DNA from: a bacterium
Lineage (GTDB): Bacteria; Patescibacteria; Paceibacteria; UBA9973; UBA6065
NCBI GenBank assembly: GCA_030680695.1
Contig: JAUXUT010000149.1
Location: 496,001-560,000, forward strand
DNA length: 64,000 bases
Direction of reading: 5' to 3'
The position numbers and the translations under genes were made by a program. Below the pieces are notes generated by a model that saw only the letters and a program-made list of their open reading frames with translations, had not been told where the DNA came from and searched no databases. Of this stretch, positions 36,820-45,528 are shown piece by piece; the first letter of the stretch is position 1, and each line of letters opens with the position of its first letter.

Positions 36820-37876
36820 AAAGAAAGCTAAGAATACAGATCGACAATTGGTAGAGGAAGGCGCCGAAGTCTCTGCTCCAAAGGAACGTATGAATATCGA
36901 GGACACCCTCGCCGCAATAAAAACCAAGTTTGGTGATGAGGCCATCATGAAACTCGGTGAAAAACCGAAGGTAAACATCAACGCAATACAAACTGGTTCG
37001 ATCGGTCTCGACGCGGCCCTCGGTATCGGCGGTGTGCCCCGCGGCAGAATAGTCGAAATATTCGGCCCAGAGTCATCTGGAAAGACTACCCTCTCCCTCC
37101 ACATCGTTGCCGAGGCTCAAAAATTGGGCGGCATCTGTGCTTTCATCGATGCAGAACACGCAATGGACCCTGAATACTCCAAAAAAATTGGAGTGAAAGT
37201 CGATGAACTCCTTATCTCGCAACCTGACACGGGCGAGCAGGCACTTGAAATCGTCGAGACCCTTGTCCGATCAGGCAAACTAGACGTGATCGTTATTGAC
37301 TCGGTCGCTGCACTCACACCAAAGGATGAAATCGAGGGAGACATGGGCGCCCAACATGTCGGCAAACAGGCCCGACTTATGTCCCAGGCTCTACGAAAAC
37401 TCACCGCCATTGTCGCAAAGTCTAAGACTGTCGTCATCTTCATCAACCAGATTCGAATGCAGATTGGCGTCATGTTTGGAAATCCTGAAACTACCCCAGG
37501 AGGCAAGGCGCTCAAATTCTATACATCAGTGCGCCTCGACATCCGACGCATCGCTCAGATCAAGAAGGGTGAGGAAGTTGTCGGCGGACGCGTACGTGTG
37601 AAGGTAGTGAAAAACAAGGTCGCTGCCCCATTCAAACAAACCGAGTTCGACCTCATGTACAACGAGGGCATCTCCCGAGAAGGTGAAATCATCGCCCTCG
37701 GTGAAGTCCACGGCTTCATCTCGAAGTCTGGTGCCTCGTACTCTTACAACCCAGAAACTGGTGAAAAAGTCTCCCTTGGTCGTGGCTATGATGCTACTCG
37801 ACAATTCATGAAGGAGAATCCGAAAATCACGAGCGAGATTCTCAAAAGAATCCGCGCTAAATTGAAGGAACTCTAG
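36809..37876 (+). CDS. recA: recombinase RecA
   Basis: A 355-residue protein. Walker A GPESSGKTTL lies near residue 90, with the DAEHAMD motif, VIVIDSVAALTPKDEIEG (Walker B and L1), the INQIRMQIGVMFGNPETTPGG segment (L2) and a short basic C-terminus. It forms the ATP-dependent strand-exchange filament and triggers repair responses. It overlaps the preceding gene by 11 bp. The C-terminal acidic tail of E. coli RecA is replaced by a basic end (RIRAKLKEL). Confidence 0.97.
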   Translation: MAFKKKAKNTDRQLVEEGAEVSAPKERMNIEDTLAAIKTKFGDEAIMKLGEKPKVNINAIQTGSIGLDAALGIGGVPRGRIVEIFGPESSGKTTLSLHIVAEAQKLGGICAFIDAEHAMDPEYSKKIGVKVDELLISQPDTGEQALEIVETLVRSGKLDVIVIDSVAALTPKDEIEGDMGAQHVGKQARLMSQALRKLTAIVAKSKTVVIFINQIRMQIGVMFGNPETTPGGKALKFYTSVRLDIRRIAQIKKGEEVVGGRVRVKVVKNKVAAPFKQTEFDLMYNEGISREGEIIALGEVHGFISKSGASYSYNPETGEKVSLGRGYDATRQFMKENPKITSEILKRIRAKLKEL

Positions 37877-37893
37877 AAAAATATAGGCGAGCA

Positions 37894-37928
37894 AAAGCCC
37901 CGACGAAGCTGACGCACGACGGGGCTTT
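37894..37928 (+). terminator. recA terminator
   Basis: AAAGCCCCG / CGGGGCTTT, a 9-bp stem with a 17-nt loop, 17 bp past the recA stop. The rest of the gap up to efp (about 180 bp) is AT-rich with no ORF or clear structure apart from a small ACCGCTATAGCGGT palindrome. Confidence 0.75.
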
Positions 37929-38111
37929 GGCTTCTTAGTAATAAAGAGCCAACCGCTATAGCGGTTCTGGTAAAAAGATATCATCAAAAGAAAAAGTCGA
38001 GATAAATAAAAGATAAAGAAATTCCTATGAGCGTCCAAGTTGATGGACATTTACTGATGCCTAGGCTAGGATAAAGCCCTGTTAAGCCTTATTTAATATC
38101 TACCAACCACT

Positions 38112-38702
38112 ATGTCGATGCTTGAATACAATGAAATAACAGTGCGGAAATACATAGTGGTCGATGGTGCGCCTTACGAAGTAATCGAGAACCATATCGC
38201 CCGAACCCAGCAGAGGAAACCTCAAAACCAGACGAAGGTTAAAAATCTTCTCACTGGCCGCACATCTAACATGACTTTCCATGCTGCAGACAAGGTTGCG
38301 GAGGCCGAGATCGACACCCAGGAGGCAAAGTTCCTCTACACAACCAAGGGCGAGTATTGGTTCTGCGACCCGGTTAATCCAGCTAAACGATTTAAGATCC
38401 CGGCGGACGTGCTTGGTGCGAAGGCTCTTTTCTTGAAGGCCAATACGATATACGACACGATGGTATTTATAGACCCAGAGAATGAAGAGGGCGAAGGGAC
38501 AATTTTCGGCGTCAAACTCGATCCAACTGTCGACCTCAAGGTTGTCGAGGCGCCGCCTGGTATCAAAGGTGACACCGCTCGTGGCGGAAACAAGCAGGTC
38601 ATTGTCGAGGGCGGTGCGGTCGTGCTCGCTCCCCTCTTCGTGAACGCGGGCGACACCATTCGCATCAACACCGAAACCGGCGAGTATCGCGAGCGGGTGT
38701 AG
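38112..38702 (+). CDS. efp: elongation factor P with atypical tip loop
   Basis: A 196-residue protein with the three-domain EF-P layout: a KOW-like domain 1 (about 1-66), an OB domain 2 (67-130) and an OB domain 3 ending GDTIRINTETGEYRER. EF-P rescues ribosomes stalled at polyproline. The domain 1 tip reads ARTQQRKPQNQTKVKN. Aligned to the E. coli KPGKGQAF tip, the modifiable Lys34 position is a Gln and the Pro-Gly turn is lost, though Arg/Lys neighbours remain. No Shine-Dalgarno precedes the start. Confidence 0.92.
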   Translation: MSMLEYNEITVRKYIVVDGAPYEVIENHIARTQQRKPQNQTKVKNLLTGRTSNMTFHAADKVAEAEIDTQEAKFLYTTKGEYWFCDPVNPAKRFKIPADVLGAKALFLKANTIYDTMVFIDPENEEGEGTIFGVKLDPTVDLKVVEAPPGIKGDTARGGNKQVIVEGGAVVLAPLFVNAGDTIRINTETGEYRERV

Positions 38703-38724
38703 CCGACGCGAGCCCCAGTCAAAC

Positions 38725-38755
38725 AAAAAGCCGCCCCATGCAGGAGCGGCTTTTT
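38725..38755. terminator. bidirectional terminator between efp and rpsR
   Basis: AAAAAGCCGC / GCGGCTTTTT hairpin located 22 bp after efp and 9 bp after the convergent rpsR stop, with T-runs on both strands. Confidence 0.88.
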
Positions 38756-38764
38756 CTTCGCAAA

Positions 38765-38968
38765 CTACTGTGCGACGTACGGAAGGAGGCCCATGAATCG
38801 AGCCCTCTTCACTGCCAAGGCGAGCTTGCGCTGTGCGCCAGAACTTACGTTCGTCCTCTTGGTGGTGAGAATGCGAGCATGAGGATTGAGGAACTTCTTG
38901 AGAAGCTCCGTGTCCTTATAGTCGATATGCTGTACGTTATTTTGCTTAAAGAAGCACTGTTTTGTCAT
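38765..38968 (-). CDS. rpsR: 30S ribosomal protein S18
   Basis: A 67-residue protein starting MTKQCFFKQNNVQHIDYKD (start 38968). The S18 core is clear: KFLNPHARILTTKRTNVSSGAQRKLALAVKRARFMGLLPY, read in two adjacent blocks. It binds 16S next to S6. The start is 10 bp after ssb, and the longer in-frame extension overlaps ssb out of frame and is rejected. Confidence 0.95.
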   Translation of the reverse strand: MTKQCFFKQNNVQHIDYKDTELLKKFLNPHARILTTKRTNVSSGAQRKLALAVKRARFMGLLPYVAQ

Positions 38969-38978
38969 AGATTTTAAT

Positions 38979-39440
38979 TTAGAATGGGATGTCTTCAGGA
39001 TTGATGTCCTCTGATGGGTAGTCGATGGTGTCGACGGCTGCTGCCTTCGAGGCTGGGGAGTTCTTTGCTGGACCCTCCTCACCCGCGACAGATGAGCCGC
39101 CTGTTACGCCTGACTTTGCTCCGAACTGAACGCGATCTGCGACGATTTCGGTACGATACTTTTTCTCGCCCGAAGTTTTATCGTCCCATGACCTGGTCTG
39201 TATCCTGCCCTCCACCATCACCTGCTGGCCTTTCTTGAGATACTGGGCCGAAGTTTCTGCCTGGCGACCGAACACGACAACATTATGGAAGTCTGATGCT
39301 TCTTGCTTTGCGCCGTTCTTGTCTTTCCATATGCGATTAGTCGCGACAGAAAGGGCCGCCACCTGCATTCCCGAAGGCAGAGCGCGAAGCTCTGGGTCCC
39401 GGGTGAGGTTGCCAACGATGAGTGCTTTGTTGAGATACAT
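38979..39440 (-). CDS. ssb: single-stranded DNA-binding protein
   Basis: A 153-residue protein. The N-terminal OB-fold (about 1-105) starts MYLNKALIVGNLTRDPELR and has SDFHNVVVFGRQAE and KKGQQVMVEGRIQTRSW. A flexible linker follows, and the acidic tip DINPEDIPF is the partner-binding tail. It coats single-stranded DNA in replication and repair. It sits between rpsF and rpsR as in most bacteria. Confidence 0.97.
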   Translation of the reverse strand: MYLNKALIVGNLTRDPELRALPSGMQVAALSVATNRIWKDKNGAKQEASDFHNVVVFGRQAETSAQYLKKGQQVMVEGRIQTRSWDDKTSGEKKYRTEIVADRVQFGAKSGVTGGSSVAGEEGPAKNSPASKAAAVDTIDYPSEDINPEDIPF

Positions 39441-39563
39441 GGTTTGGAAGTGAGGTCTCGTAATACCGATACTATAGCGGTTAAGCAGTACCCTGTCTAC
39501 GAGGCCCTAATCAATTTTCCTTAAAAAGGACTGTCCTGAAATACCCTTACTGATATTGGTCTT

Positions 39564-40046
39564 TTAGGCGACGAGCTTTTCGATCGACTTGTCGATCTCT
39601 TCCTCGCTAGCCTTAGGCTTGTCAGTCTTTGCGGCTTCCTTCTGGTCTTCTGCCTTTGCAGCTTCTTCCTTCTCTTTTGCGAAAAGCTTTTCGCCGACCA
39701 TGGTGTTATCGCGAACGGTCTTGATAAGGAGGTAGCGGAGGATCTTCTCGGACACAGAAAGTGCCTTGTTGATTTCCACTACTGCAGCAGGAGCCGCCTC
39801 GAACTTGATCCAGCCGAAATAGGCTGTATCGTACTTGTTTCGAGTCTGGCCTGCGACCTTTACCATCTCGTATGAGAGTGGCATGAGTTGAGGGGCCTCT
39901 TCACTGATAATGGTCGCCCCGTTCTTTCCAAGAACCGCCTTGATGGCGTCAACCTCAACCGAGAGATTGTCTGGAGAGACAGCGGGAACGATGTGGTAAC
40001 CCACTTCGTAGACGGTGCCTTCCGTCTTAACTGTTTCTGTGGTCAT
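39564..40046 (-). CDS. rpsF: 30S ribosomal protein S6
   Basis: A 160-residue protein. The ferredoxin-like S6 fold covers about residues 10-115 (VYEVGYHIVP, YDTAYFGWIKFEA, SEKILRYLLIKT). A highly charged C-terminal extension of about 45 residues (Lys/Glu/Ala-rich) follows, longer than in E. coli. S6 binds 16S with S18. It is first in the rpsF-ssb-rpsR operon, with a terminator isolating it from upstream genes. Confidence 0.95.
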   Translation of the reverse strand: MTTETVKTEGTVYEVGYHIVPAVSPDNLSVEVDAIKAVLGKNGATIISEEAPQLMPLSYEMVKVAGQTRNKYDTAYFGWIKFEAAPAAVVEINKALSVSEKILRYLLIKTVRDNTMVGEKLFAKEKEEAAKAEDQKEAAKTDKPKASEEEIDKSIEKLVA

Positions 40047-40143
40047 TGTTTATGACTTAAACTGGCTGATAACCTTGCTTTTGTTTCCAGAGCAAGTGAG
40101 CCAAAGAATACCAGAAAAGCCCGATTTTGCAAGGAGATTGAAG

Positions 40144-40177
40144 AAAAAGCCGCGCTCCTTGCGGAGCGCGGCTTTTT
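40144..40177 (-). terminator. intrinsic terminator upstream of rpsF
   Basis: A 15-bp stem AAAAAGCCGCGCTCC / GGAGCGCGGCTTTTT with a 4-nt loop. It ends minus-strand transcription from the tatD/metG side before rpsF. Confidence 0.9.
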
Positions 40178-40236
40178 GCCACTGTGCCTTACCAGACCTA
40201 TATTCTAGACTAGCTAAAGCATTTTGCAAACACATA

Positions 40237-40307
40237 TGGACATATCAGGGATCGAACCAGACGCGCTGGGCTGGTAAGACACAGCGGCCGAAACCATCGG
40301 TATGCCC
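40237..40307 (-). pseudogene. tRNA-like sequence, probably decayed tRNA-Val
   Basis: The minus strand can form a 7-bp acceptor GGGCATA/TATGTCC with discriminator A and a T-loop TTCGATC on a 5-bp stem with one mismatch. An anticodon-like arm has loop CTTACCA (anticodon UAC) and one mismatch. The D-arm is not recognisable and positions 8-9 are CC. It may be a degraded tRNA, a fragment from integration, or an unusual tRNA-like RNA. Confidence 0.3.
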
Positions 40308-40380
40308 ATGACAAGAGGGTACCAATCCCTTGTGCGCAGATATCATACCTAATGGCCGATAAAGAACGGCTGAAGATTTA

Positions 40381-41193
40381 TTAAAAACCGAGTTTCCACA
40401 ATGCGTTCGCGTTCTCGACAAGCTGTCGACGAAACGGGACTGGGTCTTCGCCTTTGATGCTCGCCATTTTGTCTGCTACTTCTCGCACAAAAATAGGCTC
40501 GCATCTTTTGCCCCGGTTCGGTACCGGAGCGACATACGGACAGTCAGTTTCAGACATGATACGGTCATTGGGTACAGCTTTCACCAAAGCCTCATACTGC
40601 TTGGCAAAAGTCACAACACCTGTGAACGACAAGTGGAAACCAAGGTCAATGAATGCTTTGGCTTGTTCGACCGAACCAGCAAAAAAATGTGCGTCGCCAC
40701 GAAGTTTATCCCCCGCCTTGGCTTTGTACTCGGTCAATATCGCGAGCGTATCATCATATGCATCCCTATCCGCGCCAGATCGCACATGAAGCATAAGTGG
40801 CAGGTCGAGCTTGAGGGCGAGATCGATCTGCTCTAGAAATACCTTCTTCTGCAAGGCGCGACCGACCTCGTCTTTCGTATGGAAATAATCTAGTCCACAT
40901 TCGCCAATACCGACAACCTTACCCTTTGGTGCAAATGCAAATGATTCGCAATAAGCCGACGCATCGAATTTCTCTTCTTCTACATGGATTGGATGAAGGC
41001 CGATGATGGCGTAAACACCTTCAGGATATTCACGTGTCATATCAATCGCTTTCTTGGACATATCTAGTCCTGTGCCGACATTTATCATCCAGACCTTTGC
41101 ATCGAGGGCACGTTTTATCGTCTCGTGCCTGTCGCCATCAAAATCGCGAAAATTAACGTGGGAGTGGATGTCTATGTATTCAGGGCGATTCAT
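40381..41193 (-). CDS. tatD: TatD family metal-dependent hydrolase
   Basis: A 270-residue TIM-barrel protein. Metal ligands appear in DIHSHVNF (residues 8-15), VGIGECGLDYF (Glu near 97), the H in LMLHVRSG, DAHFFAG and SETDCPYVAP. TatD proteins are 3'-5' DNA/RNA exonucleases or related phosphoesterases in nucleic-acid quality control. It follows metG by 15 bp on the same strand, a common tatD-metG neighbourhood. Confidence 0.93.
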   Translation of the reverse strand: MNRPEYIDIHSHVNFRDFDGDRHETIKRALDAKVWMINVGTGLDMSKKAIDMTREYPEGVYAIIGLHPIHVEEEKFDASAYCESFAFAPKGKVVGIGECGLDYFHTKDEVGRALQKKVFLEQIDLALKLDLPLMLHVRSGADRDAYDDTLAILTEYKAKAGDKLRGDAHFFAGSVEQAKAFIDLGFHLSFTGVVTFAKQYEALVKAVPNDRIMSETDCPYVAPVPNRGKRCEPIFVREVADKMASIKGEDPVPFRRQLVENANALWKLGF

Positions 41194-41208
41194 GAGTACA
41201 GCCTACCC

Positions 41209-42678
41209 TTATTCCTTGCGTAGGAAAAGCGGCGCATCAGGCATCTTGTTGTCTCGCGCCATCGTATATATAGCCTCGGCGGTTTGCGGCATGATCGGTC
41301 TCAACAGAACCGCGATCTCGGCCACGCGAAGCACGAGGTCCTTAATAATTTCCTGCGCAGCGGTTTTGTCGGTCTTAACGAGCTTGAACGGTGCCTTTTC
41401 TTGTATAAGAGCATCGGCCTCGCCTATCTTTTTCCACACGATGCTGGTAGCTGCAGATATATCGAATGAATCTAACGCCTTTGCGTACGCAGGGTCTGCA
41501 ACAACATCGGTAAGAAGAACGGGCCCATCGAGATTTGTCGATGCCATCTTCATGACACGGCTCGCCAAATTACCTATGCCATTTGCAAGGCCAGAATTGT
41601 ACGAGGCTTTAAAACGTTCGATGGTGAACGGCGAGTCCTCGAACGAGCCAATTTCGCGTGCAAGAAAATATCGCAGGGTGTCAGTGCCGTATTCATTGAC
41701 GACGTCGAGCGGACTGACTGCATTGCCGAGAGATTTCGACATCTTCACGCCGCCTTCAGCTGTGATGAATCCATTAATGACAATGGTGTGACTATTTGGG
41801 AGACCTGCCGCGAAGAGCATCGCTTGCCACATAGCCGATTGGAATCTGGTATTGTCCTTGCCGCAATACTGCGTCGGGGTGCCATTGGTCCAAAAACGTT
41901 CGAATGTTGCCGCGTCGTCTGGCCATCCAAAAGTTGATATGTAACTCGTAAGTGCATCAAACCACACATACATGACATGATCTTCATCACCTGGAACCGG
42001 TACTCCCCATGCCATCTTGGATTTGAGGCGCGATATGCTGAAATCTTCGAGGCCACGCTTCACGAACTCGCGCATCTCGTTGAGACGGAATCCTGGAACC
42101 ACATAGCTCCTTCCCTCTTTCTCTGCGGCGTCATAAAGGGCGAGCAGTTTGTCACCAAACGATGAATACTTGAAGAAATAATTCTCCTCTTCGCGAATTT
42201 CTAGATCACGATTCTGGTGTATTGGGCATTTGCCGTCCACTAGGTCAGATTCGGTCTTGTTTTCTTCACACCCAACACAGTATTTGGCCTTATATGCTTT
42301 CTTATATATAAATCCGTTGGCCTGCACAAGTTTCCAAAACTCTGTCGCGGCCTTCTCGTGCTTCGCCTCGGTGGTGCGTATGAAATGAGGCTCAACGGCC
42401 CCCTCGCCCACACCAAGACCAAGCTTCGGCAGAAGCTCTTTGAAGGTTTGTGCATATGCGTCAACATATTCCCGAACGGGTTTCCCTTCTTTCTGTGCAG
42501 CCTCGTATAGTTTCTGGCCGTGCTCGTCGGTGCCGGTGTTGAAATAAACATCGTATCCTTGCGACTTCTTCCAACGAGCAATAATGTCGGCGCGCACGAA
42601 TTCAAGCGCGTGACCCATATGGGCCTCGGCATTCACGTATGGGAGTGTCGTCGTTATGTAGAAAGGCTTTGCTGACAT
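41209..42678 (-). CDS. metG: methionyl-tRNA synthetase
   Basis: A 489-residue class I synthetase. It has the HIGH-like HMGH in PYVNAEAHMGHALEF (about 13-27), a single zinc knuckle CVGCEEN-CPIH (about 138-155) and the KMSKS loop (KMSKSLGN). It lacks the C-terminal tRNA-binding dimerisation domain. It charges tRNA-Met. A TATAGA hexamer (42692-42687) lies 8 nt before the ATG, suggesting a leaderless mRNA. Confidence 0.96.
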   Translation of the reverse strand: MSAKPFYITTTLPYVNAEAHMGHALEFVRADIIARWKKSQGYDVYFNTGTDEHGQKLYEAAQKEGKPVREYVDAYAQTFKELLPKLGLGVGEGAVEPHFIRTTEAKHEKAATEFWKLVQANGFIYKKAYKAKYCVGCEENKTESDLVDGKCPIHQNRDLEIREEENYFFKYSSFGDKLLALYDAAEKEGRSYVVPGFRLNEMREFVKRGLEDFSISRLKSKMAWGVPVPGDEDHVMYVWFDALTSYISTFGWPDDAATFERFWTNGTPTQYCGKDNTRFQSAMWQAMLFAAGLPNSHTIVINGFITAEGGVKMSKSLGNAVSPLDVVNEYGTDTLRYFLAREIGSFEDSPFTIERFKASYNSGLANGIGNLASRVMKMASTNLDGPVLLTDVVADPAYAKALDSFDISAATSIVWKKIGEADALIQEKAPFKLVKTDKTAAQEIIKDLVLRVAEIAVLLRPIMPQTAEAIYTMARDNKMPDAPLFLRKE

Positions 42679-42706
42679 TGATTTGGTCTATACTCCGAAA
42701 CTAGTT

Positions 42707-43813
42707 CTAAGCGGTCGAGGTTCTGCTTTTATGTATGTCATCGAGGAATTCCACGAGCATGGAAGAAAGTGGAACCGACAAGATCATGCCGAGAAGTCCG
42801 GCGAGCTCGAAACCGATGAGGAGCGAAAGAATAACGAGAATCGGTGGAACGCCAACAATTTTCTTTACGACAAGCGGATAAATGAGATGATTCTCGAACT
42901 GTTGGATGATGAGATACAATCCAGCAACAATGAGCGCGGCCGATGTACCGCCGTCAACATATCCAGCAGCAACCGCGGGGATGGCTGCAATGATCGGGCC
43001 GAATAGCGGTATCATTTCCAATATTGCTGCGAGTACGGCAAAGAGAAGCGCATTTTTTATACCAAGCACCGTAAGGCCAAGGTACACAAGCACACCAACC
43101 ACAAGGGCGAGCACAATTTGGCCTTGCATCCACAAACCAATTTTTGTTTGTGTCCTTTTCCAGAGACCGATGACGTAGACCTCGTGCTTTCGTGGTGCGA
43201 CGATACGTAAGAATTTCTCTATACCGTCTTCTTGAACGGCCAAGTAAAAAGATAGAACGATAATGAGTATGAATGAGAGGATGCCACCGAAAGCCGAGCT
43301 CGCCGAATGGACGAATCCGGCAGACACGCTTGAAATGGCCTCGTCGATGCCTGAAACAAGACTTGAAACGGATATTCTGCCCGAGTCGGTTTGAACCGCG
43401 GCACGAGACGCTTCGATGTCATTAGACACGCTCACAGCAACCGCAGACGCACGTTCAACTTCTTCCTCGCCAAAAGGATTCCATAGAGACACACTGTTGA
43501 TATAGTCGGGTACGGAGCTAAGAAACGCCGACGTGTCCCGCAACAGTGGTGGAACGAAATAATAGAAGGCGCTTACAAACATGACGCCAAGAAGGGCGTA
43601 GATAATGAGTACCGAAAATACGCGCGGTATACCGTGGCGAATAATCCATTTCGCGGCCGGCTCGACTGCCGAGGCAATAACAACAGCAGTAAGCACAACG
43701 AGTACGAGACCCTTGAGTTGGAAGAGCAAAAAGGCCATGAATATGAGGAATATGGCCTTGGCAATAGTGCCAGCGGTTATCTCGATGTTGAATGTTTTGG
43801 GCGCCTCTTGCAT
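42707..43813 (-). CDS. AI-2E family transporter (PerM/TqsA-like)
   Basis: A 368-residue membrane protein with eight or so helices: two pairs near the N-terminus (about 15-85), a coiled extracytoplasmic segment (about 90-155), and a C-terminal block with LFGPIIAAIPAVAAGY and LIYPLVVKKIVGVPPILVILSLLIG, the family hallmark. Members export small molecules such as AI-2 or act as Na+/H+ antiporters; the substrate here is unknown. It lies between the peptidase gene and metG. Confidence 0.88.
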   Translation of the reverse strand: MQEAPKTFNIEITAGTIAKAIFLIFMAFLLFQLKGLVLVVLTAVVIASAVEPAAKWIIRHGIPRVFSVLIIYALLGVMFVSAFYYFVPPLLRDTSAFLSSVPDYINSVSLWNPFGEEEVERASAVAVSVSNDIEASRAAVQTDSGRISVSSLVSGIDEAISSVSAGFVHSASSAFGGILSFILIIVLSFYLAVQEDGIEKFLRIVAPRKHEVYVIGLWKRTQTKIGLWMQGQIVLALVVGVLVYLGLTVLGIKNALLFAVLAAILEMIPLFGPIIAAIPAVAAGYVDGGTSAALIVAGLYLIIQQFENHLIYPLVVKKIVGVPPILVILSLLIGFELAGLLGMILSVPLSSMLVEFLDDIHKSRTSTA

Positions 43814-43825
43814 GGGCCCATCATA

Positions 43826-45097
43826 CTATGCGGTTAGCGCTTTTGAAACCGCAGATTTGTCGATTCCCTTCCCGATTGCGGCAAAGGTCAGTTTCTTTGG
43901 ATCGAACATGAAATTAGCAACGCGTCGGACGTCGGTTGGTGTAATAGCGGCAATAATGGCGTCGATTTCTTCCGGTGTTCGTATCTTATCGGACGTTATT
44001 TCCTGCACCCCAAAGAATTCTGCCACGCTGTCGGAAGTCTCGAGGCCCATGAGCTTGCCCGCCCTCATGATTTCTTTAACCTTGGCGAGTTCATGATTTG
44101 GCACATCCTCATCACAAAGTTTTTTGGCCTCGGCCAGGATTGCCGCGGCAATTTCCGGCACACGTGAATGGGTAGTGCCAGTTGCGATAGTGAAATTTCC
44201 GAACGAGCGACGGGTCTCGTGGCTCGCCGACACGTAATATCCCGAACCCAATTCGTCACGCAGACGCACAAACAGGCGCGAACTCATTCCTCCAACCAAT
44301 ATGGCGCGTATGACAGATGCGATGTATCGATCTGGGTGTGACTTATTAAAGGTTCTCCATGATACGAGAATATGGGCCTGATCAGTTTCCTTATCAAGAT
44401 AAACTTCTTCTGGGCCTTCCTGTACACGGTCGCGCGTCGCAAATTCTGGTCCAATCACCCCTTCATCGGCTTTGGCAAAAGCTTTCTCGGCCCAAGAAAG
44501 CATCTTTGTTTCCTCAACACCGCCTGCAATTATGACTGCGGTATTGGCCGCCTTATACTGGCAAGACCGATACTTTATTAAATCATCGCGCGTTATGGAC
44601 GATACCGTTTCCTTGGTTCCAATAACAGACCGCTCGGCTGGCTCTCCCTTGTACATATGAATGCGCAGGGCGTCGGCGACTTTTTCCTGGTTATCGTCGT
44701 TGTACATGTCTATTTCGCCCAACACGACGCCCTTCTCTTTCGCTATCTCCTTATCTGGGAATATTGAATCGAGATATATGTCAGAGACAATGTCTGCGAC
44801 TTTTTCGAAATGTTTAATGTCGGCCTTCGCATAGTAAGCCGTGATTTCTTGATCGGTGAAAGCGTTGTACACCGAACCCATGTTGTCGAGCTCCGTAGAT
44901 ATAGCAGTCGCAGCCGGACGTTTCGTTGTGCCTTTAAAGCACATGTGTTCCAAAAAATGCGAAATACCGGACTTCTCAGGATCTTCGTAAAAACCGCCCG
45001 TGCCCACGCCGACGAAGACAGTAACGGTAGGGTTGGCCGGCATAGGAACCGTAATCACGCGGGTGCCGTTTTTTAGGATGGTGCGAGTGTGTTTCAT
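43826..45097 (-). CDS. M16 family zinc metallopeptidase
   Basis: A 423-residue protein with two M16 halves. The inverted zinc motif HFLEH (about residues 46-50 in GISHFLEHMCFKGT) and downstream Glu in EKGVVLGEIDMYNDD are intact, so it should be an active processing peptidase of the YmxG/PqqL type. Such single-chain M16 enzymes degrade or trim peptides. It is followed 12 bp later by the AI-2E transporter gene. Confidence 0.92.
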   Translation of the reverse strand: MKHTRTILKNGTRVITVPMPANPTVTVFVGVGTGGFYEDPEKSGISHFLEHMCFKGTTKRPAATAISTELDNMGSVYNAFTDQEITAYYAKADIKHFEKVADIVSDIYLDSIFPDKEIAKEKGVVLGEIDMYNDDNQEKVADALRIHMYKGEPAERSVIGTKETVSSITRDDLIKYRSCQYKAANTAVIIAGGVEETKMLSWAEKAFAKADEGVIGPEFATRDRVQEGPEEVYLDKETDQAHILVSWRTFNKSHPDRYIASVIRAILVGGMSSRLFVRLRDELGSGYYVSASHETRRSFGNFTIATGTTHSRVPEIAAAILAEAKKLCDEDVPNHELAKVKEIMRAGKLMGLETSDSVAEFFGVQEITSDKIRTPEEIDAIIAAITPTDVRRVANFMFDPKKLTFAAIGKGIDKSAVSKALTA

Positions 45098-45133
45098 GCC
45101 CTTAAGTGTAGCATTATGGCCCTATCTTTGTGC

Positions 45134-45163
45134 TTGACTTTTTATACTAATGTGTGATATAAT
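45134..45163 (+). promoter_or_regulatory. promoter of the small secreted protein gene
   Basis: TTGACT (45134-45139), an 18-bp spacer and TATAAT (45158-45163). The predicted start is near 45170. The ~77-nt leader contains nested GCGCG/CGCGC and CGGGT/ACCCG pairings. Confidence 0.75.
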
Positions 45164-45246
45164 AGAATGATAGATTCATTTCACAACAAACAAAACAGGC
45201 GCGCGACCTGAACGGGTTGGATACCCGAATTCGCGCTGTCATAAAA

Positions 45247-45495
45247 ATGAAAAGCGTACTGTTATTCTTTCTGCTAACGCTCGCAATTTCCCCGATCGCA
45301 GAAGCTCGAGGGAGAACTTATCTTCCTGGACGCATCTCCAAGGAAAGAATCGAGCAGCAGAAAAGAGAAGCTGAGAAAGCCAAAACTTTCTTCATATACT
45401 TCTGGGGCGCAGTAATCTCCATCGGATCTTGCTGGTTCATCGCATCGGTGGCTGAATCAATCGTCAGCACACCGAAAAAAGGCCGTCCTGTGTGA
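45247..45495 (+). CDS. small secreted or membrane protein (82 aa)
   Basis: Start at ATG 45247 gives a clear signal peptide (MKSVLLFFLLTLAISPIAEA). The mature part has a basic, charged segment (ISKERIEQQKREAEKAK) and one hydrophobic helix (about 49-68, IYFWGAVISIGSCWFIASVA), ending TPKKGRPV. An upstream ATG (45217) would add a charged stretch before the signal and is less likely. No family recognised. It is an isolated gene with a strong promoter and structured leader. Confidence 0.6.
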   Translation: MKSVLLFFLLTLAISPIAEARGRTYLPGRISKERIEQQKREAEKAKTFFIYFWGAVISIGSCWFIASVAESIVSTPKKGRPV

Positions 45496-45528
45496 CGGAC
45501 TTTCTGTTTAAGTAACTATCTGGTCCTA

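Noticed and set aside
41054..41791. A 245-residue plus-strand frame opposite metG/tatD.
   Set aside because: It spans two well-supported genes on the other strand and has no recognisable motif.
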